A stretch of 7,692 bases of DNA, from positions 1 through 7,692 of the forward strand of contig JAEWJG010000083.1 of assembly GCA_023386675.1 (NCBI GenBank), given 5' to 3'. Origin of the DNA: Actinomycetes bacterium (GTDB lineage Bacteria; Actinomycetota; Actinomycetes; Actinomycetales; Microbacteriaceae). This document shows positions 1 through 5,936 of the stretch, piece by piece (the stretch's first letter is position 1; each line of letters begins with the position of its first letter). The translations under genes were made by a program, and so were the position numbers. The notes under the pieces were generated by a model, which did not search any database, was not told the origin of the DNA, and saw nothing but the letters and a program-made list of their open reading frames with translations.

Positions 1-4
1 AACC

Positions 5-25
5 TGTCACCGCCTGACGGTGACA
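5..25. promoter_or_regulatory. Perfect inverted repeat upstream of the first Lrp/AsnC gene
   Basis: TGTCACCG (5-12) and CGGTGACA (18-25) are exact reverse complements separated by a 5-base spacer, giving a 21-bp dyad that ends 26 bp before the ATG at 52. A further GACA-CAC-TGTC inversion overlaps its right arm (22-32). The position fits an autoregulatory operator for the Lrp-type gene downstream, since many Lrp/AsnC regulators control their own promoters. It could equally be the terminator hairpin of a gene lying off the left edge, although no T-run follows it. The dyad is seen directly; its function is inferred. Confidence 0.45.
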
Positions 26-51
26 CACTGTCGCTCCCAGGCTGTTCGTCT

Positions 52-552
52 ATGGTGCTTGCGATGATCGACGACACCGACCGCAGGCTCATCGAGCTGC
101 TGATGCGCGACGGCCGGCGCCCGTTCACGGAGCTGGGCGCCGAGCTGGACGTCAGCGAGGCGACGGTGCGCAGCCGGGTCGCTCGCCTGCAGGAGTCGGG
201 CATCCTGAAGATCGTCGCGCTCTGCAACCCGCTGACGCTCGGTCACCAGTCGGTCCGCCTCATGATCGGCGTGGGCGGTCACTCGCCGCGCGCGGTCGCG
301 AAGACGCTGGCCGAGATGGCCATGGTGAACCACGTCGCACTCGGCACGGGCGCCCACGACGTCTATATCGAGGCGACGTGCCGTGACCTCGACCAACTCG
401 TCACGCTGCTCGACGACGTCCGCCGGGTGCCGGGCGTCACGGACATCGATCAGTTCGTGCTCCTGGAACTGTTCAAGGACTACTCGTGGGTCGGGCTTCG
501 CGAGAAGTCCGGGCAGAGCGCAGGCCAGGGCATCGGCAAAGAACCCAAGTGA
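52..552 (+). CDS. Lrp/AsnC family transcriptional regulator (first of a pair)
   Basis: This 166-residue protein has the standard two-domain Lrp/AsnC plan. An N-terminal AsnC-type helix-turn-helix (about 8-57, DDTDRRLIELL through VSEATVRSRVARLQESGIL) should bind DNA. A C-terminal RAM/AsnC ligand-binding domain (about 68-142) normally sets the oligomeric state and senses amino acids or similar small effectors. The usual G-x-Y-D turn reads GAHD (100-103), so Tyr is replaced by His, which may alter effector choice. The C-terminus carries FKDYSWVGLRE (141-151), closely matched in the convergent neighbour. The start is uncertain: ATG 52 has only a weak CAGG ten bases upstream, while ATG 64 (MIDDTDRRL, 162 residues) matches the usual N-terminus better but has no visible ribosome binding site. 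The regulated pathway cannot be deduced from this window. Confidence 0.9.
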   Translation: MVLAMIDDTDRRLIELLMRDGRRPFTELGAELDVSEATVRSRVARLQESGILKIVALCNPLTLGHQSVRLMIGVGGHSPRAVAKTLAEMAMVNHVALGTGAHDVYIEATCRDLDQLVTLLDDVRRVPGVTDIDQFVLLELFKDYSWVGLREKSGQSAGQGIGKEPK

Positions 553-562
553 GTGCCACTCA
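550..562. repeat. 13-bp palindrome containing both convergent stop codons
   Basis: TGAGTG-C-CACTCA spans exactly from the TGA of the first Lrp gene to the TCA (TGA on the minus strand) of the second. The arms are 6 bp around one central base, so a transcript hairpin would have about 5 bp and a tight loop. It lacks the length and T-run of a good intrinsic terminator. It may help end transcription in both directions or be coincidental, since two opposed TGA codons already contribute 3 bp of the symmetry. Confidence 0.3.
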
Positions 563-1078
563 GAGCTTCGGCAGCCCGGTGCGCTGAGTACGCCGCTTGA
601 TGATCGCCTGGTCGACCGGCGCCGGGTCCTCACGGAAGCCGGCCCACAGGTACGTGTCCTTCATCACCTCGAGCACCGTCATGGTCTCGACGTGCTGCAC
701 TCCGTTCACCCGCCGCACCCGCTCGTTGAGGATGCTCGAGAGGTGGATGACGTCGTCGCAGCGCAGGTCGGCGATCAGGTCGTAGCTGCCGACCGCGCTT
801 GCGACGAACTTGATCTCCGGCACCGCCACGAGCTGCTTGGCGACGGTGGCGACGGCGACGCCGCGGATGCGGATGGCGACGTGGACTTCGATCTCGCCGA
901 GCTTCGGCGCATCCGGCATCCCGACGACCTGGACGATGCCGGCCTTGGACAGCCTGCGATAGCGAGCCCGGACGCTCGGCTCCGACAAGCCGACGTTGCG
1001 CCCGATCACGGCGAAGGAACGCCGACCATCGATGCGCAGCTGATCGATGATCTTCCGATCGATGGTGTCGATTTCCAT
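560..1078 (-). CDS. Lrp/AsnC family transcriptional regulator (second of a pair)
   Basis: This 172-residue protein is another complete Lrp/AsnC regulator, convergent with the first and 7 bp from its stop. The N-terminal helix-turn-helix is at about 3-50 (IDRKIIDQLRIDGRRSF through SEPSVRARYRRLSKAGI). The C-terminal RAM domain is at about 62-140, with the canonical GSYD turn (97-100), part of the effector pocket in this family. The tail has KDTYLWAGFRE (140-150), paralogous to the KDYSWVGLRE of its neighbour, followed by a basic extension (IIKRRTQRTG). The ATG at 1078 is preceded by GGGAGAG as a Shine-Dalgarno sequence, and a TAGAAT -10-like hexamer lies at 1107-1102. It is divergent from the DUF1905 gene, so the 78-bp gap between them probably holds both promoters. 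The effector and target genes are unknown. Confidence 0.92.
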   Translation of the reverse strand: MEIDTIDRKIIDQLRIDGRRSFAVIGRNVGLSEPSVRARYRRLSKAGIVQVVGMPDAPKLGEIEVHVAIRIRGVAVATVAKQLVAVPEIKFVASAVGSYDLIADLRCDDVIHLSSILNERVRRVNGVQHVETMTVLEVMKDTYLWAGFREDPAPVDQAIIKRRTQRTGLPKL

Positions 1079-1101
1079 GGCTCTCCCGGCAGGTGTCCCT
1101 C

Positions 1102-1107
1102 ATTCTA
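1102..1107 (-). promoter_or_regulatory. Possible -10 element of the second Lrp/AsnC gene
   Basis: On the minus strand this reads TAGAAT, five of six matches to TATAAT, and would place the transcript start near 1095 with a leader of about 17 bases. A TTGTCA resembling a -35 element occurs at 1133-1128, but the spacing is about 20 bases, longer than ideal. The sequence 1122-1132 is a TGTC-GCT-GACA inversion that could be an operator. Motif match only. Confidence 0.35.
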
Positions 1108-1156
1108 AAGGTGTGGGAAGCTGTCGCTGACAAGGCCAACGGCGCTAGGGGAACTC

Positions 1157-1603
1157 ATGCCATCGTTTCGTGCGACGATCCTGCAGGCTCGAAAGACCGC
1201 CACGGGAATCCCGGTTCCGGAGGAGGTCGTCACCGAGCTGGGGTCGGGCAAGAAGCCGGCGGTCGCGGTGAGGGTTGGCTCGTACGAATACCGATCGACC
1301 ATCGCCCGGATGGGTGACCAGTACCTGATCCCCGTCAGCGCGGAGCATCGGGCCGCCTCCGGCCTGAGCGCCGGCGACCAGGTCGACGTCGTCGTCACGC
1401 TCGATGCGCTGCCGCGCGAGGTGCCGCTACCGCCCGAGGTCCAGCAGGCGTTCGAATCGGATCCTGCACTGGAGAGCGCGTACGGCGCCCTGTCCTACAG
1501 CTGCCAGCGGGCCCTCATCGAGCCGGTCGATCAGGCGAAGACGGCGGAGACGCGGCAGCGTCGGGTGGAGAAGGTTCTGAGCGAGCTGCAGCCGCAGAAG
1601 TAG
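1157..1603 (+). CDS. DUF1905 / YdeI-like small protein
   Basis: This 148-residue soluble protein has the DUF1905 arrangement. An N-terminal beta-rich domain (about 4-85) includes FRATILQARKTATGIPVPEEVV and a KPAVAVRVGSYEYRSTIARMGDQYLIPVSAEHRAASGLSAGD-type core, where the last part resembles the 'R..agl..Gd.v.v' turn of the family. A short YdeI/OmpD-associated helical tail follows (about 94-145), with ALSYSCQRALIEPVDQAKTAETRQRRVEKVLSEL. The AK-ETR-RR-EK signature is typical of that tail. The biochemical role is not established; some relatives are named for a link to bacteriocin tolerance, which I would not transfer here. No signal peptide or membrane segment is present. The start is well supported by AGGGGA at 1147-1152, four bases before the ATG. 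It converges on the ZIP transporter gene with a hairpin between the two. Confidence 0.85.
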   Translation: MPSFRATILQARKTATGIPVPEEVVTELGSGKKPAVAVRVGSYEYRSTIARMGDQYLIPVSAEHRAASGLSAGDQVDVVVTLDALPREVPLPPEVQQAFESDPALESAYGALSYSCQRALIEPVDQAKTAETRQRRVEKVLSELQPQK

Positions 1604-1625
1604 TCGCTCCGCGCGGGAGCGCGAC
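1603..1625. terminator. Hairpin between convergent DUF1905 and ZIP genes
   Basis: CGCTCC (1605-1610) pairs with GGAGCG (1616-1621) around a GCGCG loop, and the outer GT/AC pair continues past a small bulge to 1625. The hairpin begins at the last base of the DUF1905 stop codon and ends one base before the ZIP stop, so it could serve both genes. No T-run is present on either side, as is common in high-GC actinobacteria, so this is a likely but unproven bidirectional terminator. Confidence 0.5.
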
Positions 1626-2489
1626 TCACGCGCCGGCTGCGGTGACGATCGCGTCGGTGAGGAACCCGGCGAAGAGGCCGGCGAAGATGCACCAGCCGAC
1701 CAGCATCTTCCGGCCGCTCCGGCGCGCGACGGCGAGGAGCTCGATGACGACGTAGAGGATCGAACCGGCGGCCAGCCCGAGGAAGGCGATGGAGACGATG
1801 TCGCTGCTGAAGGCCTGGCCGATGATCGTTCCGAGGAAGGTCGGGCCGCCTCCGATCAGTCCGAGGAGGGCGAGGTATCCCCACGAGGGCCGGGTGCCGG
1901 CGAGCGGAGCCACGATGCCGAAGCCCTCGGTGGCGTTGTGGAGGCCGAAGCCGATGATGAGCAGGACCGCGAACGCCAGCTGGCCTTGTGCGGCCGCTGT
2001 GCCGATGGCGAGGCCTTCTGCGAAATTGTGCAGGCCGATGCCGATGGCGATCGTCAGGGCCAGTTGCCGGGCGCCGGCCGGGGTGTCGGTGGAGACAACG
2101 GTCGCGGTCGCTACGCTCGACGATCCGACGAGCTGCTGCTCGGAGACGGTCTGGTCGGCGCGTGCCGCTCGCGAGGCGGTCATCCGCGCCCGCCGGTGCA
2201 GGTGCCGGTCGACGTAGATGAGGCTGAGCAGCCCCAGGCCGATGCACGCCATCATGAGCAGTCCGTTGACCAGGGCGGTCCCGATGTCGTGCTTCCCGAG
2301 GGCCGCGTCCACCGGTTCCCAGGCCTGAGAGAGCACATCCCACAGCAGGAACAGCAGGATGCCGGTGGCGACCGCGTTCAGAGCCGCCTTCACAGCCACC
2401 GCGTTGGACTTCATCCGTCCGAGCGGCAGCCCGAGGAAGATGGTGAGACCGGCGATGGCACCGAGCATCACGACGCTGAGGGGGGACAT
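1626..2489 (-). CDS. ZIP family divalent metal transporter
   Basis: This 287-residue integral membrane protein should carry divalent metal (Zn, Fe or Mn) into the cytoplasm. About eight hydrophobic segments are visible: 3-23, 30-52, 70-93, 141-165, 170-197, 203-227, 231-255 and 262-285. The long loop between segments 3 and 4 (94-140) is Arg/Ala/Ser-rich, not His-rich. The metal-site helices carry HNFAEG (154-159) and HNATEG (184-189), the ZIP H-N-x-x-E-G signatures. Both lack the proline found in ZupT-type HNxPEG. A membrane glutamate (E250) sits in segment 7. ATG 2489 was chosen because CAGGAG lies just upstream and the protein then starts directly with segment 1; the frame stays open further upstream without a transporter-like sequence. 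A DtxR/IdeR-like box lies 55-73 bp upstream, pointing to metal-dependent repression. Substrate is not determinable by sequence alone. Confidence 0.9.
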   Translation of the reverse strand: MSPLSVVMLGAIAGLTIFLGLPLGRMKSNAVAVKAALNAVATGILLFLLWDVLSQAWEPVDAALGKHDIGTALVNGLLMMACIGLGLLSLIYVDRHLHRRARMTASRAARADQTVSEQQLVGSSSVATATVVSTDTPAGARQLALTIAIGIGLHNFAEGLAIGTAAAQGQLAFAVLLIIGFGLHNATEGFGIVAPLAGTRPSWGYLALLGLIGGGPTFLGTIIGQAFSSDIVSIAFLGLAAGSILYVVIELLAVARRSGRKMLVGWCIFAGLFAGFLTDAIVTAAGA

Positions 2490-2543
2490 TCGGCTCCTGG
2501 AGGGGTGAACGCGGGAAGGGCGAGCAGTTCGACAAGCCCATCG

Positions 2544-2562
2544 TAAGGTAAGGCTGCCCTTA
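2544..2562. promoter_or_regulatory. DtxR/IdeR-like metal-responsive operator
   Basis: The 19-mer TAAGGTAAGGCTGCCCTTA matches the classical IdeR/DtxR box TTAGGTTAGGCTAACCTAA at 14 of 19 positions by hand alignment, and two of the mismatches (positions 2 and 18) are A/T swaps commonly allowed there. The outer arms TAAGG and CCTTA are perfect inverted repeats. It lies 55 bp from the ZIP start and 174 bp from the divergent phosphoesterase start, so it most likely controls the transporter. The metal sensed (Fe or Mn) and the regulator are inferred; no regulator gene is in the window. Confidence 0.6.
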
Positions 2563-2642
2563 CTGGGTGAAGGCTGGATAAGCCCCGTCTTGGTGAAAGA
2601 GTTCACAGAGGACACGCCCAGACGTAACAGAGGTAACGCGTG

Positions 2643-2664
2643 GTTCACCCCCTGTTTGTTGTCC
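2643..2664 (+). promoter_or_regulatory. PHO-box-like direct repeat upstream of the phosphoesterase gene
   Basis: GTTCACCCCCT (2643-2653) followed by GTTTGTTGTCC (2654-2664) resembles two 11-base PhoP-type direct repeat units, whose actinobacterial core is GTTCACC. The first core is an exact match; the second matches at only three of seven positions. Related GTAAC cores occur at 2624 and 2633 and another GTTCAC at 2601, so the repeats extend upstream at 9-11 base steps. The array ends 72 bp before the chosen start of a secreted phosphatase-family protein, which would suit control by phosphate starvation. Motif-based inference. Confidence 0.4.
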
Positions 2665-2736
2665 CCTTCTCGGGGGCCAGCCAGGGTCGAGAGGGCGGCC
2701 CCGACCGGCCGCATCTCCGTCGAAAGGTCAGTAACC

Positions 2737-5634
2737 ATGCACGGCAATTCCCCTCGGCCCGACAGGCCGCGACGCCAGAAGAGCGGCACCCGCCGGCTCT
2801 CCTCCCTGAGCACCCGGCAGCGGGTCCTCGCCATCACCGCGACCAGCTGCGCTCTCGCCCTCCTCGGAGGCGGGATCGCGACCGCCTCGACGATCGCGTT
2901 CGGAGACCATCAGGTCGGTCAGCAGTACCCCGGCGGCCAGCAGGTCTCCGCCAACCAGGTGATCCAGCCCGTCGGCAGTCGACTGATGACTCCGTTCGGC
3001 AAGCTCATGGGTTCGACCGTCAGCCCCGACGGCCGCTTCCTCGTGGGGACGAGCTCCGACCGCTCGGTGGACCTGCAGGTCTTCGACCTCGACTCCTACA
3101 AGCCGGTCGCGGCCGCGGGCACGCTCGCTGCGACATCGTTCGCCACGGCGGCCTCCGGTGCAGGGTACGGCTCGATGAAGTACCTGAAGATCTCCGACGG
3201 AACCGTCGGCCAGGAGGGCCCGGTGTTCTCGCCCGACGGGAAGTTCCTGTTCGAGCCGGTCGCGACCGGGATCGTCCGGTACCCGTTCAATGCCGACGGG
3301 TCGCTCGGCGCCGGTACGAAGATCGACATCCCGAACTCGGCGGCCGGCCAGGAAGCGCTGACGGCCGGGATGGCGTTCTCGCCGGACGGTTCCACGCTCT
3401 ATGCGGCGGTGAACGGCCAGAACACCGTCGTCGCCATCGACCCGGTCACGGGCACCATCGGGCAGACCTTCGCCGTCGGCATCGCGCCGCGGCAGCTGTC
3501 CTTCGTCGGTTCGCACCTGTACGTGTCGAACGAGGGAGGCCGCCAGGCCACCGCGGGTGAGGCCACCCTGGGTTCGTACGGGACCGCGGTCCCGGCCGAC
3601 ACGACCCTCGGCACCAGCACGACCGGCACCGTCAGCGTGATCGACACCGCCAGCCCGTCGAGCGCCGTCGCCACGATCCCGGTGCAGCTGCACCCCACGG
3701 CCCTGCACCTCGACGGCACCACGATGTACGTGGCCAACACGAACAGCGACACCATCTCGGTCGTGGACACCCGCTCCAACACCGTCGTCCAGACCTTCGC
3801 GACGCAGCCGTGGGCCTCCTCGACGACGGGCTACCAGCCCACCGCGATCACGCAGCAGGGCGACCGCCTCCTCGTGTCCCTCGGCCGAGCGAACGCCGTC
3901 GCCGTCTACAAGATCGACCGCAAGGAACCGCGCGACCCGGCGAGCTTCATCGGCCTCCTGCCGACGGACTACTTCCCGGAGAACGTCGCGGCGGTGAAGG
4001 GCAGCATCGTCGTCACCAACACGCGCGGCATCGACGCGCGCGGCCCGGGGATCACCGTCAACAAGGGGGCGGGCGTCCCCGTGGTGACCGGGCACGGCAC
4101 GCACTCGACCACCGCGTCGCTCACGAAGTTCGCGCTTCCGAGCGACAAGGAGATCCAGAAGTACACGGCCACGGTGTTCACCCAGAACGGCTGGACCGGC
4201 AAGTCGCTCCAGCAGGCGGAGGACGCGCAGGGCGAGGACCAGCCGGCCAGCGCCATCCCGAAGCGGATCGGCGACGCGTCCCCGATCAAGCACGTGTTCC
4301 TGGTCGTCAAGGAGAACCGCGGATACGACCAGCTCTTCGGCGACATGAAGCAGGGCAACGGCGACCCGTCGCTGACGCAGTTCGGTCAGACGGTGACGCC
4401 CAACCAGCACGCGCTCGCGTCGCAGTTCGGGCTGTTCGACAACACGTACGACATCGGCACGAACTCCGCAGAGGGTCACAACTGGCTCATGCAGGGTGAC
4501 AACCCCGCGTACACCGAGACCAGCGTCGGCGAGTACACCCGCTCGTACGACACCGAGGAGGATGTGCTCGGTCACCAGCGCAGCGGCTTCCTGTGGAACT
4601 CGGTGCAGTCCGCCGGCAAGAGCGCGCGGAACTTCGGCGAGTTCGAGTACGGCGAAGGCAAGCCGGCCGGCGCGACCTGGCAGCAGTACTACTGCACCGC
4701 GAAGGACGTCATGGCCGGGGGATCGCCCTCCCAGCTGTTCGATCCGTCGATCAAGTGGAACGCAGGCTCGGTGATCCCGTCGCTGAACGCGATCTCCGAC
4801 CCGAACGCGGCGCCGTTCGACCTGGCCGTGCCCGACATCTACCGCTATGAGACCTGGAAGCAGGACTTCGAGAAGAACGGGCCGTCCAACTTCAACATGG
4901 TGTGGCTCTCGAGCGACCACACCGGAGGCACGGCCGACCCGAAGGCGATGGTCGCCGACAACGACCTGGCTCTCGGCAAGATCGTCGACGAGATCTCGCA
5001 CTCGCAGTACTGGAAGGACTCGGCGATCTTCGTCGCAGAGGACGACAGCCAGGACTCCGCCGACCACGTCGACGGCCACCGTGCGCCCATCCAGGTCATC
5101 AGCCCCTACGCGGTCCACGGGAAGACGGTTAACACCTTCTACTCGCAGATCAACATGGTCCGCACCATCGAGCAGATCCTCGGCGCGCAGCCGCTCAACC
5201 AGAAGCTCGCCGCCGCGACGCCGATGTTCGACGCCTTCACGAACAAGCCGGACCTGGCGCCGTACAACGCGGTGGCCAACCAGATCCCGTTGACCGAGGG
5301 CGTGGCGACCAAGCCCGCCTGCGGCTACGACACGTTGGGCCAGACGGGCGCTGCGGCCGACGCGATCAACGCTCAGGCGGCGAAGGATGCCGCGGTCCCC
5401 GACTCCGAGAAGAGCGTGGCCGCCGAGTGGCAGAAGTGGGCGGGCAAGCAGCACTTCACGGGGACGGCCGGGCACCCGGCGATCCCGGACTACGACAACC
5501 CGCTGCTGATGAACCGCTGGACCTGGTACCAGACCAAGCACTGGACGTCGCCGTACCCGGGCGACGCGAAGATCTACGGTCCGAACGAGGTGCCGGGGAT
5601 CGCTCCGGGCTCGACCGACCACGACGACCAGTAG
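2737..5634 (+). CDS. Secreted beta-propeller / alkaline-phosphatase-superfamily phosphoesterase fusion
   Basis: This 965-residue protein has an Arg-rich N-region and a hydrophobic stretch (about 29-50, AITATSCALALLGGG) acting as signal peptide or anchor. A YncE/YVTN-like beta-propeller follows (about 80-470), with SPDG turns at 96, 165 and 215 and blades such as MYVANTNSDTISVVDT (330-345). The phosphoesterase domain (about 515-840) has ENRGYDQLFGD (526 onward, E526/N527 likely metal ligands), NSAEGHNW (576-583), SSDHTGGT (725-732) and EDDSQDSADHVDGHR (768-782, D769/D770 and D776/H777 likely metal ligands). The family hydrolyses phosphate esters outside the membrane; the substrate here is unknown. 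Only two cysteines lie beyond the signal, C653 and C862, a possible disulfide. ATG 2737 is preceded by AAAGG nine bases upstream; the in-frame region before it lacks signal-like sequence. No sorting motif is seen at the C-terminus. Confidence 0.9.
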   Translation: MHGNSPRPDRPRRQKSGTRRLSSLSTRQRVLAITATSCALALLGGGIATASTIAFGDHQVGQQYPGGQQVSANQVIQPVGSRLMTPFGKLMGSTVSPDGRFLVGTSSDRSVDLQVFDLDSYKPVAAAGTLAATSFATAASGAGYGSMKYLKISDGTVGQEGPVFSPDGKFLFEPVATGIVRYPFNADGSLGAGTKIDIPNSAAGQEALTAGMAFSPDGSTLYAAVNGQNTVVAIDPVTGTIGQTFAVGIAPRQLSFVGSHLYVSNEGGRQATAGEATLGSYGTAVPADTTLGTSTTGTVSVIDTASPSSAVATIPVQLHPTALHLDGTTMYVANTNSDTISVVDTRSNTVVQTFATQPWASSTTGYQPTAITQQGDRLLVSLGRANAVAVYKIDRKEPRDPASFIGLLPTDYFPENVAAVKGSIVVTNTRGIDARGPGITVNKGAGVPVVTGHGTHSTTASLTKFALPSDKEIQKYTATVFTQNGWTGKSLQQAEDAQGEDQPASAIPKRIGDASPIKHVFLVVKENRGYDQLFGDMKQGNGDPSLTQFGQTVTPNQHALASQFGLFDNTYDIGTNSAEGHNWLMQGDNPAYTETSVGEYTRSYDTEEDVLGHQRSGFLWNSVQSAGKSARNFGEFEYGEGKPAGATWQQYYCTAKDVMAGGSPSQLFDPSIKWNAGSVIPSLNAISDPNAAPFDLAVPDIYRYETWKQDFEKNGPSNFNMVWLSSDHTGGTADPKAMVADNDLALGKIVDEISHSQYWKDSAIFVAEDDSQDSADHVDGHRAPIQVISPYAVHGKTVNTFYSQINMVRTIEQILGAQPLNQKLAAATPMFDAFTNKPDLAPYNAVANQIPLTEGVATKPACGYDTLGQTGAAADAINAQAAKDAAVPDSEKSVAAEWQKWAGKQHFTGTAGHPAIPDYDNPLLMNRWTWYQTKHWTSPYPGDAKIYGPNEVPGIAPGSTDHDDQ

Positions 5635-5936
5635 CCGTCACCCATCCCGGCTCCGACGCCGGGGAGCAGGACGCCCTCATCCCCCGGATGGGGGCGTCCT
5701 CGCGTGGGCACTGTGGCAGCTGGTTCGTGAGGCGAACATGAAGGAGCGACTTCCGGCAGCGTGCGCCACAGGACAGCTCGGCCGTTCCCGCTGGGCCACT
5801 AGGGTGACACCCAGGGACGCGAGTGCGCTGCCCACCTGTACGGCGGCGACCCGAAGACCGCGGTGCCGGTCTGTCTGTCTGCTGGTGGTCCTGTGCGTCG
5901 TCGGGGTGGCGCGCGGATGCACGTTTGGAGCATCTG
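5635..5936. other. Intergenic region with terminator and unexplained leader
   Basis: This 302-bp stretch has no convincing gene. Its left part contains the terminator hairpin at 5668-5700. The rest (5701-5936) should hold the promoter of the wall-anchored propeller gene. A TAGGGT at 5800-5805 could be a -10 element, but no good -35 lies at the usual distance. GGGTG-A-CACCC (5802-5812) is a short dyad overlapping it, flanked by CTGGG (5791-5795) and CCCAG. Three TCTG tetranucleotides occur at 5870-5881. GGAG at 5927-5930 is the ribosome binding site of the next gene. Short open frames here lack ribosome binding sites and protein-like composition. Confidence 0.6.
5668..5700 (+). terminator. Strong GC-rich hairpin terminator after the phosphoesterase gene
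   Basis: AGGACGCCC (5668-5676) is exactly complementary to GGGCGTCCT (5692-5700), and the stem continues inward through T-G and CAT/ATG to CC/GG, giving about 15 paired positions around a CCC loop. It begins 34 bp after the phosphoesterase stop codon. There is no T-run, but stems this long commonly terminate transcription in actinobacteria. It makes read-through into the following propeller gene less likely. Confidence 0.75.

Noticed and set aside
1157..1603. Bacteriocin-protection function for the DUF1905/YdeI-like protein
   Set aside because: The label comes from a loose family association; nothing in this neighbourhood supports it.
1626..2489. Naming the transporter zupT
   Set aside because: The signature helices differ from ZupT and the operator suggests Fe or Mn, so a symbol implying function was withheld.
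2590..2736. TTG start giving a 1014-residue phosphoesterase
   Set aside because: The extra 49 residues run through the PHO-box-like array and place the signal peptide far from the N-terminus; ATG 2737 has its own ribosome binding site.
2755..2800. Twin-arginine signal in the phosphoesterase N-terminus (TRRLSSL)
   Set aside because: The residues after RR do not match the x-F-L-K part of the Tat motif; Sec export or membrane anchoring is as likely, though some relatives use Tat.
2490..2837. Upstream extension of the ZIP gene by 116 codons
   Set aside because: The extension would cross the IdeR-like box and the divergent gene's start, has no transporter features, and ATG 2489 has a good AGGAG sequence.
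2728..5622. Very long open frame antisense to the phosphoesterase gene (over 960 codons)
   Set aside because: It is the mirror of a high-GC gene: its sequence is an Arg/Val/Gly/Asp-rich string without domains, and the sense frame has clear family motifs, a signal peptide and a ribosome binding site.
5870..5881. Three TCTG tetranucleotides before a surface protein gene, as in phase-variable loci
   Set aside because: Three copies are too few for slippage and they lie outside the coding frame and away from any clear promoter element.
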